Under the pieces are notes generated by a model. The model saw only the letters and a program-made list of their open reading frames with translations. It did not search any database and was not told the DNA's origin. From Cyathus striatus (taxonomy: Eukaryota; Basidiomycota; Agaricomycetes; Agaricales; Nidulariaceae): 64,000 nucleotides of DNA. The stretch lies in contig JAOVFP010000010.1 of NCBI GenBank assembly GCA_025738555.1, positions 3,607,501 to 3,671,500 on the forward strand. Reading direction: 5' to 3'. Shown piece after piece: positions 43,661 to 54,321 of the stretch. Numbering within the stretch: the stretch's first letter is position 1; each line of letters begins with the position of its first letter. A program made the translations under genes and the position numbers.

Positions 43661-46016
43661 TTACTTATTGGTGGTGCTCTTGTTACTACCACCTTTACCA
43701 CTATCACCCCTGCTACCACTATCTTTACTGTTACCACTCTTGCTGCTACCACCTCTGCTACTACTGCTCTTCTTATTTTTCTGAACTCCAGACTGGTGCT
43801 TAACCCATTGTTCCAAATCTGTGCGAGTAAAACCAGATGTCTTCTGAAGTCCCCAAAGCTCTCTTGTATCCACATCAGTAAGATCCAGATTTTCAAGCCA
43901 CTGAGTCATTTCAGGATACTCAGATACACGCCCCATAATGCATGTCCAATTGTAGTAAAATGTGTGTCCATGCTTTCCACCTGTGAAAAATGAAACTATT
44001 TGCTTCTTATTTGGCTTTCCAACACCTTTTATTTTCATTAGTAAATCATAAATCATTAATAAAATATAACAAACTTTGTGGCCAAGGATTTTCATCAGCT
44101 TTCATATTTTGAATGAAAGTATGAACTCTTTCAATCTCCTTATGGAACCTCCAAGCAAAACGAATATCCCATTTTTCAACACCAATTAAATCAGTGTTTA
44201 CTTCACTGAAAGTTATGAAGTCCTCTGTGAAGTAATTAAACTCCTCAGAAGAGCTCTTGTTATCAACCTCTGTGGCTGGAGCAGTTGGAACACTGGTAGA
44301 ATTTCCCTGATAAGAGGAAACTGGATTAACCTAAAAGAAAGTTAGTACACATTTTATGCAATAACTAAAAGAAATACCGCAGCTAAATAAACTATATTTT
44401 TATTATCCCTGCTACTCCAGTGCACTTCACCTTGTTTATCGACTACTGAATAGCGCCCCAAAATATTCCATTCCTTACTGGCAGTATCATACATGTACAT
44501 TCGTCGGTTTTAGTCTATAACTCACATTAATAAACATATTTTTAACCAATAAATTTATAAGCACTCACTTTTGACAGGTGACATAGGTGTTGCCACTGCC
44601 TTCAAAACATTACCAATTTCATATGAAAATGGGACTGAAATAGTTTTTGGAGGTATCCCAGATTGCTCAGTAGGATTGAAGTCTGGCTCATCCTGGGTCA
44701 TGTACAGTTGTACAGTTCCACTGACTGGTGAGCGAGAGGGAGTAGTAGGATCAGCTATATCTGCCCAGTTGTCGACATTTCCAATTGCATTTCCACGTAG
44801 TATACCTCCTACTAATTTATAAGAAATTATTCAACCAAAATAATTAGAATATACCTGAAACTTTAGATGAACCTTGCAATATTTCTTTAGACCATACTGG
44901 ACTAGGGCTTCTCATAACAATATCTGAAAACAATGAATAAGCTTTAATTTTTTAAAATAATTATTGCATACCACTTTTCTTTGTTGGAGTGGTGGGGTTG
45001 CTGATAACCATATTTTCATCCTTGTTACCCCCTTTATTTTCCCTTCCCTTCCCTTTTCCTTTCTGTTTAATAGAGACTGCTCCTTCCTCTATTTCAATTT
45101 CCCCTTCTCCTTCCTGTTCTACACCTTCCTCACCTTCCTCACCTTCCTCATCTTCCTCACCTTCCTCACCTTCCTCACTCTCTCCTCTTCCACTCTCTCC
45201 TCTTCCACTCTCTCCTCTTCCACTCTCTCCTCTTCCACTTTCCAAACCACTATCAACATACTCCCCACTTCCTTCATCTGCTTCACTGCTCTTCCCACTC
45301 TCCTCCTCTTCAACTTTATCGTCCTCTGTGCCAGGACCTTCCTCCTCAGTTACCACTTTACTGTCATCTCCTTCTTCAATTGTGTCGATATTATAATCAA
45401 TCTCAGAAGGTGTTCGGCTCGAAGCAGGACTCTCAGCTGGAGTGGGAGCTTTTGGCTTAGCTGTGGACTCAGTAGCCTTAGGTTTAGGTTTAACTGCAGA
45501 CTTTGTAGCCTTGGGTGGAGCAACAGACACATGTGCATCTTTTAAGTACTTCATGGCACTGTAAAATTGTAAGTAATGGTGTCAATGATGTCACATAACA
45601 AAGAATAAAGAGTGTTACTCACCCTGCAATCTGTTTCTCAGCTGTAGCCTTAGCAGCTTCATCCATCTCATTTTTGTTGGCAGATGTTATCCTAAATGTT
45701 GAAAACAGTGAGACAGTGAGAGCTGGGGAGTACATGAACAGACAACGAACCTTCCCTGTACTGCTTGCTTCCCTTTCTGTTTCCTACCCCACACACTTTT
45801 TCCACCTCTACCAGATTGTACAGTATCATTGGTTTCTTCTACTGCTGGCTTCTTGGTAGCAGGCTCTTGTGTGGTATCAACAGTGGACTAAGTGCGCTTG
45901 TGAGATTTACAGTTGAAAAGGTCTGGGTCTCAAGGTTTCCCACTGTGAGAACGAGGTGGGGAAACCTGAATGCCAGTATTGTCAGTATTGGCAGTATTGG
46001 CAGTGTTGCTCGACAT
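43661..46016 (-). pseudogene. Accessory gene of the KDZ-associated module, copy A
   Basis: A multi-exon minus-strand gene. The probable start is ATG at 46014-46016 (MSSNTANTANTDNTG). A long acidic/Gly-rich exon (about 45558-44973) has SGRGE repeated four times followed by poly-Glu. Small exons follow, one with KEWNILGRYSVVDKQGEVHW (about 44460), matching WESEGWNFTGQYS of copy B. Near the C-terminus are FFTGGKHGHTFYYNW, ELWGLQKTSGFTRTDLEQW and a Ser/Gly/Lys-rich tail ending at 43661. Stops near 45930 and 45880 and a frameshift near 44060 show decay. Its location directly upstream of the CxC5/CxC6 gene on the same strand is the same in both copies, so the two proteins probably work together. 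The domain is unknown to me. Confidence 0.6.
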
Positions 46017-46364
46017 TGGTTGTGGTGTAGATAGGTGGATAGGTGGTAGTTGTGATTAGAGCAGAGACCGTGGGATCATCGATGAGCAGCAATCCAATAT
46101 GGCATGCTATTTGCGAGTGACATGCACCACATTCACCAGCGCTCTGTGTCATTTCAAACTCATTGGCAGCCCATCACACTTCAGTGATGTAGTGCAAATG
46201 CAGTGCATTTATCAATATAAAGCAAGGTCTCTACATTTTATGTTCTCGCAAATCATAGTTATAAGACAAAAATTATATTGGCATACAAATATACATGTGT
46301 AACTAAACTACTATTAAAAAATAGCCACTGCTCGATGCCCAACAAGACGACAGCAGTGGTAGCA

Positions 46365-47460
46365 GCAGTAGAAGAGGAGGAAGAGGAAGAGGACTCCCTC
46401 ACTCTCCTCTTCCCTCGCTGTTGTCCCCCCCACTTTTATCCCGCCTTGCTCTCTTCCTCTCTCGCTGTTCTCCAGCCTCGCTTTCCTCTCCCACTTTCCT
46501 CCAGCCTCATCCCCCCCTGCTTTCCTCCCACCTTGCTCTCCTCCTCCCTTGCTCTCCTCCTCCCTTGCTCTCCTCCTCCCTTGCTCTCCTCCTCCCTTGC
46601 TCTCCTCCTCCCTTGCTCTCCTCCTCCCTTGCTCTCCTCCTCCCTTGCTCTCCTCCTCCCTTGCTCTCCTCCTCTCTCGCTCTCCTTCTTCCTCGCTCTC
46701 CTTCTTCCTCGCTCTCCTCCTTCCTCGCTCTCCTCCTTCCTCGCTCTCCTCTCCTTCCACCTCGCTCTCCTCTCCTTCCACCTCGTTCTCCTTCCACCTC
46801 GTTCTCCTTCCACCTCGTTCTCCTTCCACCTCGTTCTCCTTCCACCTCGTTCTTCTTCCACCCTGCCCTCCTCCCCCCACGCTCTCCTCCCCCTTTGCTC
46901 TCCTCCCCCCATGCTCTCCTCCCCCCTCGCTCTCCACCCCCACACTCTCCTCCCCCATGCTCTCCTCCCCCACGCTCTCTTCCCCCTCGCTTTCCTCTCC
47001 CGTCGCTTTCCTCTCCCGTCGCTTTCCTCTCCCGTCGCTTTCCTCTCCCGTCGCTTTCCTCTCCCGTCGCTTTCCTCCCCTCTCGCTCTACTCCCCCTTC
47101 GCTCTCCTCCCCCTCACTTTCCCCTCCCGTCGCTTTTCTCCCCTCTCGCTCTCCTCTCTCCTCACTCTCCTCTCTCCTCGCTCTCCTCTCTCCTCGCCCT
47201 CCTCTCTCCTCGCCCTCCTCTCTCCTCGCTCTCCTCTCTCCTCGCTCTCCTCTCTCCTCGCCCTCCTCTCTCCCCGTTCTCCTCTCTCCTCATTCTCCCC
47301 TCTCCTCGTTCTCCTCTCTCCTCGCTCTCCTCTCTCTTCTCTCCTCACTTTCCTCCCCCTCCCCTCACTGTTCTCCTCCCTTGTTGCTCCCCCCCCTTGC
47401 TCTCTCCTCCCCTTCGCTGTTCTCCCCCCTCGCTGTTCTTCCCCTCACTGCCCTCTCGAA
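46365..47460. repeat. Polypyrimidine minisatellite (CT-rich on plus, GA-rich on minus)
   Basis: Successive blocks of 15-17-bp units: ttgctctcctcctccc (about 46550-46670), ctcgctctccttcttc (46671-46750), cctcgttctccttcca (46790-46860), cgctttcctctcccgt (46985-47085), ctctctcctcgctctc (47140-47340). Almost the whole 1.1 kb is C or T. All frames of both strands are open for long distances only because of this composition; I do not call a protein. Confidence 0.92.
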
Positions 47461-48530
47461 GCGTGGTGGTGGAAGGTAAGGTGGTAGAATGGAGATCGTG
47501 GGGTTGTGGTGACGGGGTGGTGACGGGGTGGTGGTGGCGGATGTAGGCTCGGCGACGTCGCTTGGTTGAGAGGGAGAAAGGAGGTGTGGTGGTTGTGGGA
47601 GACAGGGCGACGGCCTCGGTGCCGCTGGAGACGCATAGGGGGAAGAGAGGGTGGGCGGGTGGTGTTGTGTCGCCATCTTCACGAAACAGTGGAGGGCGGC
47701 CAGACGGTACCATTGCCAACACGAAGCAGGGGGAGAGGAAGACGAGAGAGGGGGCAGGTGACGTGGTGTCGTTATCTTCATGAACAGGGGAGGAGCGGCC
47801 TAATGACGTGGCACCGTTGCCGAGAAGAGGAGGGGTGGGTGACGTGGTGCCGCTGTCTTTGAGAAATAGCAAACGCCGTGGTGATGCGCCGGCGAGGAGA
47901 GGAGGAGGGGCAGGTGATGTGGCCCCGCCGCCTTCGCGAAATGGCCAAACGACATGGCACCATCGCTGACATGACAATGTTGTCGTCAAGTGAGGTTGGG
48001 CATCTACAAAATGTAGACGACGCTGCGGGAACACGAGACAGCGGGACAGTGAGGAGAAAGGGGAGACGGCATACCTAGTGAGCAGCGATGTTGATGCCAC
48101 ATCACTGCAGATCTTGAGGGACAGGAGTTGCGGTGCGGGACACGAACATTGAGGTGACTTGAGGTGGGTGACGAGGCATTGCTGATGGCGTGTCAGCGTT
48201 GTTGATGCGATGGGAGAGGATGGGAGCGGGTGGGAGCTGTGGGCGGTTGTTGCGACACAGAGGGGAAGGGGCTGGGCGACATGGCATTGACACCTGCTCT
48301 TGCCAGTGGCGTCGTTGCCTTCTACATGCAGGGAGGGGACGAGCATAGAGGGTCCGGAGGGAGGGATGGATGAGGAGGGGAGGAGGGAGGGAGGAGGGAG
48401 GGAGTGGGCGCTGAGCAGTGAGCGCCTGAAGAGTGGTGTGGTGAGCATTGGTGGTGAGCGCTGGTGACGCGTCGCCCGGGTATGTACCGGTTACCGACAG
48501 CCGGACGAGCGGTGTACATAGCATGACTTA
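47461..48530. repeat. GC-rich degenerate repeat island
   Basis: Much richer in G+C than its neighbours and built of imperfect copies of ggtgacgtggtgccgctgtc-type units, roughly 50-110 bp apart (about 47640, 47755, 47835, 47910). A minus-strand frame of 367 codons (48448-47345) spans it and is Pro/Ser/Thr-rich, but it follows the repeats and has no recognisable domain. A short G-rich minisatellite (gagggagg) is at 48355-48405. Confidence 0.65.
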
Positions 48531-48550
48531 CTGTTGTATTCAAAGGGTAC

Positions 48551-48646
48551 AATGGCCGAACAGTTAGTTGTGTCAGTGTAGAACAGTTGTATCGTTGATA
48601 TGCTAGGTCTCGGGTTTGATTACCACTGTGGACAGATTTTCGTGTT
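48551..48646 (+). tRNA. tRNA-Ser/Leu-like degenerate sequence
   Basis: tggccgaacagttag resembles a class II tRNA A box, and ggtttgattacc (48613-48624) resembles a B box, at a separation of about 60 nt. The acceptor stem pairs poorly (about 4 of 7), so this is a relic or a tRNA-derived repeat rather than a working tRNA. The Ty3 element at 48667 lies about 20 bp downstream. Confidence 0.3.
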
Positions 48647-48666
48647 CTATTTCTTTTTTATTATAC

Positions 48667-49261
48667 TATCACGTCCCGTTCTATTCCACTAGGGACAAGA
48701 ACCTCAGAGGAGATAGTCTAATAGCGGAGTAACTTGTACAACGTTAGTAGGGTGCGTGGAGATGATGAACAAGTACGGGAGTAGTGGAACATTGGCTTCA
48801 ACTTGTGTGTTGCGCCCCTTGGACTTCCAGTTCCGTATTTAGAACAAAGCGGAGTAAGTGGCAAAACAGTGGAGTTGGCTCAAGGCCCAAGTAGGAGAAA
48901 GGGTGTAAACGTAGTTGATTTGAAACTGAAGTCTATCTACATTACAGGAGTAGTTTATATAGTAAACTACTTTGTCCGAATGCGTACAGAGTAATGCCCA
49001 TGGGTATGTGGCATCCTAGGGTTAAGTAAACTCCATGAAATGTAGAATATGGTAAACTAGTAGTACGCCTCTAGATTATAGTCATAGGAGAAATGGCCGC
49101 GGCCAGAGAACGAGGTAGTAATATTAAAGGGAAGGAACAAGTAAACATTAGTAAGGAGAGTTCAATATATAACAAGTATACATAGTCTGGAGGAAACGTA
49201 CTAAAAGCGGAGTAAACCCGGAGTTGACTCCAATGGTACAGGGATTGTCACGGATATGACA
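48667..49261 (-). repeat. 3' LTR of Ty3 copy 2 (595 bp)
   Basis: On plus it runs TATCACGTCCC ... GGATATGACA and is a near-identical direct repeat of 56038-56630. The adjoining purine tract on minus is aatgggaggatac, immediately before the LTR. Confidence 0.95.
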
Positions 49262-50208
49262 GTATCCTCCCATTAAGGCCGAGCCTTCGAGGCCTTTGAG
49301 ACGAATAGGAATAATTATGCTTATTCAGCAGTGAAAACTCCGGAGATTGCTGAGGGCAATGCCAGAGGTGGAGTAAATGATACTGTGGCGGAGATAATGA
49401 GTCTGGGAGTGAAAATGAAGATAGAAATGAAAATCGAGCCGGAGGAAAATGTGCATAGACAGGAGAAAATGTTTTGTAGGTTTTGGACTTTGAATTGTTT
49501 TTTGGTGTATGTGTGTGCTGAGTGCACTAGGGATTGAAACTAAGAAAAAGGGTGAAAGCGGAGTAAAATGAGTAAAAGCAGAGAAAAGTCTAAGTGGTGT
49601 CTGGATTGGGCTTATCAGGATATTTTGAATGGAACTCCTGAATAAGTTCAAAAGCATGCTCTAGCTCCGTTGCAGCTAGCCAAGTTAACTCTTCATCCGT
49701 GCCCTCGTATCCAGACCAGCGGACTAGATACCGGAGTTTGCATTTGCAATGACGATCTAACTTGGAGTCACAGATTTCACTGACTTCGTACTCGATGTCA
49801 CCATCAAGTTCCACCAGAGGAGGCGGAGGTATTTCACATTCAGGGAAAGGATTTTCTGTGGCTGGCTCAAGCATAGAGACATGGAAGACTGGATGAACTG
49901 AGCGAAAGTTGGTGGGGAGGCGTAAGGTGCGGGAGTGGGATCCAGTCTCGGCAATAATCTCATATGGACCATAATACTTTTCAGCAAACTTTTTTGCTGG
50001 ATGAGTAGATTTAAAGAACTTAGCGCGGACAAAAGCCTTTGTTCCAACCTTGAACTCCGGAGCTGGCAACCGACAGTTGTCTGCTCCGACTTGATAACGC
50101 TTTTGAGCAAGTGCTATTTCGATTTTGAGGAGTTCGTGAAGTTCTTGGAAGTCAATGGCAAATTCCCATGCTTTAGCTGCAGTAACATCTCATTCCGGAT
50201 GAACTGTT

Positions 50209-50546
50209 TGTTAGATATTCAGGGTTGCACAGCTTCTTTGACAGCTGTCACTTGTCACCTGTCATACTTGACAGTTCTGTGATTGACAGATCCTTGATTG
50301 ACAGTTCTGTGATTGACAGATATGTGATTGACAGATTGACAGCTGTCAGTTACCTTAGTTACATGGCTGTGCTTTCTTGTATATATAAACACTCTGTAAC
50401 TTGGTAGTAGTTAACAAGTTTCCTCCCCATCTTGTGTCTGTGTCAGTGTTTGTGTCTGAGTTATTCACTTCCTTATTACCTTCCTTGCTCTCTGTTATTC
50501 TCTATTCTCTCTCCATCCACCCCCTCTATTCTTGTTACTTCTGACA
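50209..50546 (+). repeat. Solo LTR of a second family nested in integrase of Ty3 copy 2 (338 bp)
   Basis: TGTTAGATATTCAGG ... TACTTCTGACA flanked by CTGTT (50204-50208 and 50547-50551). It contains about five tandem ttgacag-type words (50255-50345) and the TATA box tatatataaac near 50385. Excision restores the integrase sequence YHPAIT-VHPE. Confidence 0.88.
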
Positions 50547-51137
50547 CTGTTATAGCTGGGTGATAACTCTTGTTGGTGAAGAAGGGGGTTGTATTAGTGG
50601 TTGAGCTCAGAGTATTATTATACGTGAACTCAGCGAGAGGGAGTAGAACAGCCCAGTTGTCCTGCTGGTAGTTGCAGTAAATGTGGACATATTGCTCCAG
50701 AACTTGGTTGATACGTTCTGTTTGTCCATTGCCCTCTGGGTGATACCTGGAGGTAAAGTGCAGGGTCATGTCAAGGACTTTGCCCAATGAACGGAAGAAA
50801 TGAGAGATGAACTCTGAGCCTCTGTCGGAGGTAACATGCTCTGGAACACCATGTTTAGAAAATACATGCAAGACGAAGAGCTGAGCGAGTTGGGCGGAGG
50901 TAATGGTGTTATAGCAAGGGATGAATATTGCCTGCTTGCTGAAATGATCTACGATGACCAGAATGGAGTTATACTCTTCTGAACCGGACTTAGGAAGTGT
51001 TTCGATGAAATCCATTGAAATAGAACTCCATGGATGTCCCGAAATTTGGAGTTGCTTCAAAGTGCCATAGGGTCGATGCCTTTGGGGTTTAGATCGCATG
51101 CAAGTGGTACAGGACTTACAGTAGTCCTTGATATAAG

Positions 51138-51801
51138 TGTCACGACCGTGCCCCTAGCCTGACTTGGCGGCGGAGTACGAGAGGGTGACTGCGGAGAAGC
51201 GAGGGGTGAGTGTAAGACGAAAGCGGAGAACGATAACTCAGGGGGTAGGACTTCGGCTTCAGCTTATGTGCTGCACCCCTGGGATTCCCGGTCCTGGATT
51301 TCGGAGTAAGGGCAAGCCCTTCGGAGAAGACGAGAGACGGAAGACGAGAGTTGTAACTCAAGTCAGACGAAAGGGTGAGGACGTAGTTCAATATGAAACT
51401 AAAGACTAAAGTACAAATCGAGTACTACTTAAATACAAGAAACTCGGAGTAAGTAAAGGCCGCTGGCCAAGGCCAGAGGAGAAGTACGGTCAGGGTAGGC
51501 ATACGTAGAATGAAGACTATAACTAATTAAACATAATAAAACGCGTCGGAGAAGTGAGCGCGTATGGCGGTGTAAAGTAAAACTGATAGTGGTGCACTTA
51601 AGAATGATAAGTGACTCACTATGAGATGTATACTACAATACTGAGGGGATAGCTCAGTAGAACGGAAGAAAGGAAACAAGAGTAATCTATGTACAGTAAT
51701 CAATAAGTAATATTAAGAACGTAATCAAAGTTCGGAGTAACAAAGGGAAAAGGCGGAGTAAGAGCATAGGTGTCCGGAGGTAGGCGATACGGGATATGAC
51801 A
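51138..51801 (-). repeat. Solo LTR nested in integrase of Ty3 copy 2 (664 bp)
   Basis: TGTCACGACCGTG ... GGGATATGACA, flanked by the 5-bp duplicate ATAAG (51133-51137, 51802-51806). Its ends are like those of the host element's LTR but the interior differs, so it is a related family. Removing it and one duplicate restores the integrase zinc-domain frame (GLRTY joined to IKDYCKSC). Confidence 0.9.
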
Positions 51802-54311
51802 ATAAGTGCGGAGGCCAGGCCAAGTGTATTCACGCCTGATGATGGACAAGGTCTTGTTTTGACCGGGGTGTCCAGCAAGGATGTGATCATGCTTGTACTG
51901 GAGAACATGGAAGTGAAGGGAGTTGTCATTGGGAACATAGATACGTTCATCGAGACGGAGTAATTTGTCTGTTCCGACTGACCAACGACCAGTGGGATCT
52001 CGGAGATGAATGGCAGCAACAGTGTCAGTAGGTTGAGCGATTAAGATATCATGATGAAGCTGCTCAACATCCATAACTATGCTAGCTCCGAGAATCGGTA
52101 GGAAGAGAATAGTAGCTCGCAACGAGGTAGTGAGTTGTTCTTGAGTGAAAACTGGCCTAAAGTTATGCGGATTGACTGTGGCATAGTCGTTATCCCCCTC
52201 TTTAGAATAGACGTCCCAGTGTCTAGTTAATGCATCTGGTTTAGCTCTGAGCTTCCCCGGACAAAAACATATAACTAGATTGAATTGAGAAAGATACTCT
52301 GACCAACGGGCTTGACAACGAGTGAGGATCTTGGTGGTGGAGAAGTATTCCAGGTTCTTGTGATCAGTGACCACATCGATTGGAATACCGGAACCCTCCA
52401 AGTAATGTCGCCATACTTTGAAAGCTTCAAAGATCGCTAGGAGTTCTTTGTCATGGGTGTCGTAGTTCAACTCCAGAGCAGTAAAGGTCCTGGAGTGGAA
52501 TGCTATAGGGTGGATATCGCCATCGTCAGCGATAATAGAGAGAATAGCTCCGAGTGCATAATCTGAAGCATCAGTCTCAACTATAATCTGCGCATCTGGC
52601 ACCCAGTGTGTAAGCACTGGAGCAGTACTGAAAGCATCTTTCAGATGATTGAATGCTGCATGGCATGCCGGAGTAAAGTCCCACTTCAAACCCTTCTGGG
52701 TAAGACATGTTAATGAAACAACGATGTCCGAGTAATCTTGGATGAAACGTTGGTAGAAATTGGCGAAGCCAAGGAAAGATTGAACATCTTTCACTTTTCT
52801 AGGCTCAGGCCAATCCTGAATTGTTTGGACTTTGTTCTTAGACATTGTGAGGCCGGACGGAGAAAGAACGAAACCAAGGTACTCAACAGACTCTGTGTGG
52901 AATTCACACTTATCTGCCCGGGCATAAAGACCATGCTTTCATAATCGGCGTAGGACTTCCTTAACGTGTTGACGGTGTTCCTCCATGTTATTGGAGTAGA
53001 TAAGAATATCGTCGAGGTAAACTATTACACACATGTCAAGTAAATCCTTGAAGATGTCGTTCATAAAATGTTGAAAAGCTGCCAGTGCATTGGTAAGTCC
53101 AAATGGCATTACTAGCCATTCAAACGAGCCATAGCGAGTGCGAAAGGCAGTCTTCCATTCATCTCCGTCGGTGATACGGACAAGATGGTAGGCATGGCAG
53201 AGATCGATTTTAGAATAAATTCGAGCCTTGCGAGGACTATCAAGGAGGTTGGCAATGAGAGGGAGAGGGTACCTATCCTTCTTGGAAATGGCATTGAGTC
53301 CACGGAAATCAACACAAAGCCGAAGTGAACCATCCTTCTTCCGGACAAAGAGCACTGGTGCTCCGTGCAGAGAATGTGAAGGACGTATGAAGCCAATATG
53401 GAGATGTTCGTCAATGAACTCCCGTAAAGATCCAAGCTCGGATTGGGAAAGGGAATAGATCGTACCAACTGGAGGAGAAGAGCCTTCATCCAGATTGATT
53501 TTAAGATCGTAAGGACGGTGTGGAGCAAGTGTATCTGCTTGGTTCTTGCTGAAGACGTCAGCAAACTTGTGGTAGTCTGAGGGAATATTAGAAAGGTCAA
53601 TGGTCTCTGTGGCCATAGCAGCAGCAGCAGACGCAGAGACTACAGCACCAAGATGTATCCTGAAGGTTTGAGACCCTTCAAGTTTGCTAGCTCTAAGAAA
53701 TGCGGCAGCATTGATCATAGAGATGCTCGGAGGAGGACAAGAGTCTGGTGGAGAAGATGAGGTCTCATCTGGTGAAGCAGGTGGCAACGAAGGAGTATCC
53801 TTCGGAGCAGGGGTCGATGAAAGCGGAGATGATTCCTCTGTAACAGTGGTTTGGAAGCGAAGTATGCGTCTCTGTACTCAGTCAATCAACGGATTGTATT
53901 GGGAGAGCCAGTTAAATCCTAGAACTACGGAACAAGAAGAATCAAGCGGAGTTACATAAAGTGCAAGGGAGATGCATTCACCAGATGGAAATGTTACAGG
54001 CAAAGTAGTACTTTCTGTAAGAGTAGAGTTTGTGGTGCCGTCAAACAGTCGTAATGCTATCGGGGTTATAGGAGTGGTAGGTAGGTGATTTCTCCGGATG
54101 AAAAACGAGTCAATAAAACAGTGAGTGGAGCCGGAGTCAATAAGGGCAGCATAGGTAAGTAAAGTGTTTGGTATTATAGGAGATGGAGAGGAGAGCGGTA
54201 TATGTACAGCCTGAGGGTCAGAAAGAGCGGACGCGTTAAGTCTTACCTCCATGAGAGCACAAGGGAGAGGAACGTGGCCCTCGACTTGTGCAGAGTTACA
54301 AGGACCGCGCT

Positions 54312-54321
54312 CTATTTTTTT
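54312..54321 (-). promoter_or_regulatory. Gag-Pol -1 programmed frameshift heptamer A AAA AAA
   Basis: Gag reads TCA AAA AAA TAG; seven A's (54321-54315) sit directly before the stop. A one-base backward slip gives AAA AAA ATA GAG, continuing IERGPCNSAQVEGHV into protease. X-XXY-YYZ with X=Y=Z=A is a canonical slippery site. Confidence 0.8.

Larger units (their letters stand above)
49590..54314 (-). pseudogene. Pol of Ty3 copy 2, split by stops and two nested LTRs
   Basis: In the -1 frame to gag. Protease: ALIDSGSTHCF near 54150. RT: YLDD near 53015, with [12 protein letters not shown] near 53320. RNase H: VETDASDYALGA near 52585 and DKELLAIFEAF near 52450. Integrase: zinc domain GHPGQNKT near 51880, interrupted by a solo LTR, resuming CKSCTTCM near 51110; core SMDFIET near 51020 and SDRGSEF near 50830; GNGQTERIN near 50730. 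Chromodomain: LVRWSGYEGTDEEL near 49710. Breaks: TGA at 53878-53880 (Trp expected), 52939-52941 (Arg expected) and 50190-50192, plus solo LTRs at 51138-51801 and 50209-50546. Final stop near 49590. Confidence 0.93.

Noticed and set aside
44964..45545. Plus-strand 193-codon frame opposite the accessory gene of copy A
   Set aside because: It is the antisense of a Glu/Gly-rich repeat; Phe/Leu/Ser composition mirrors the real exon and there is no start context.
46278..47546. Very long open frames on both strands (up to 422 codons)
   Set aside because: They exist because the sequence is nearly pure pyrimidine on one strand, where stop codons cannot form. Unit length is not tied to codon frame.
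48551..48646. A functional serine tRNA as the target of the adjacent Ty3 insertion
   Set aside because: The acceptor stem does not pair well, and the element lies on the 3' side rather than at a Pol III start, so tRNA targeting is not supported.
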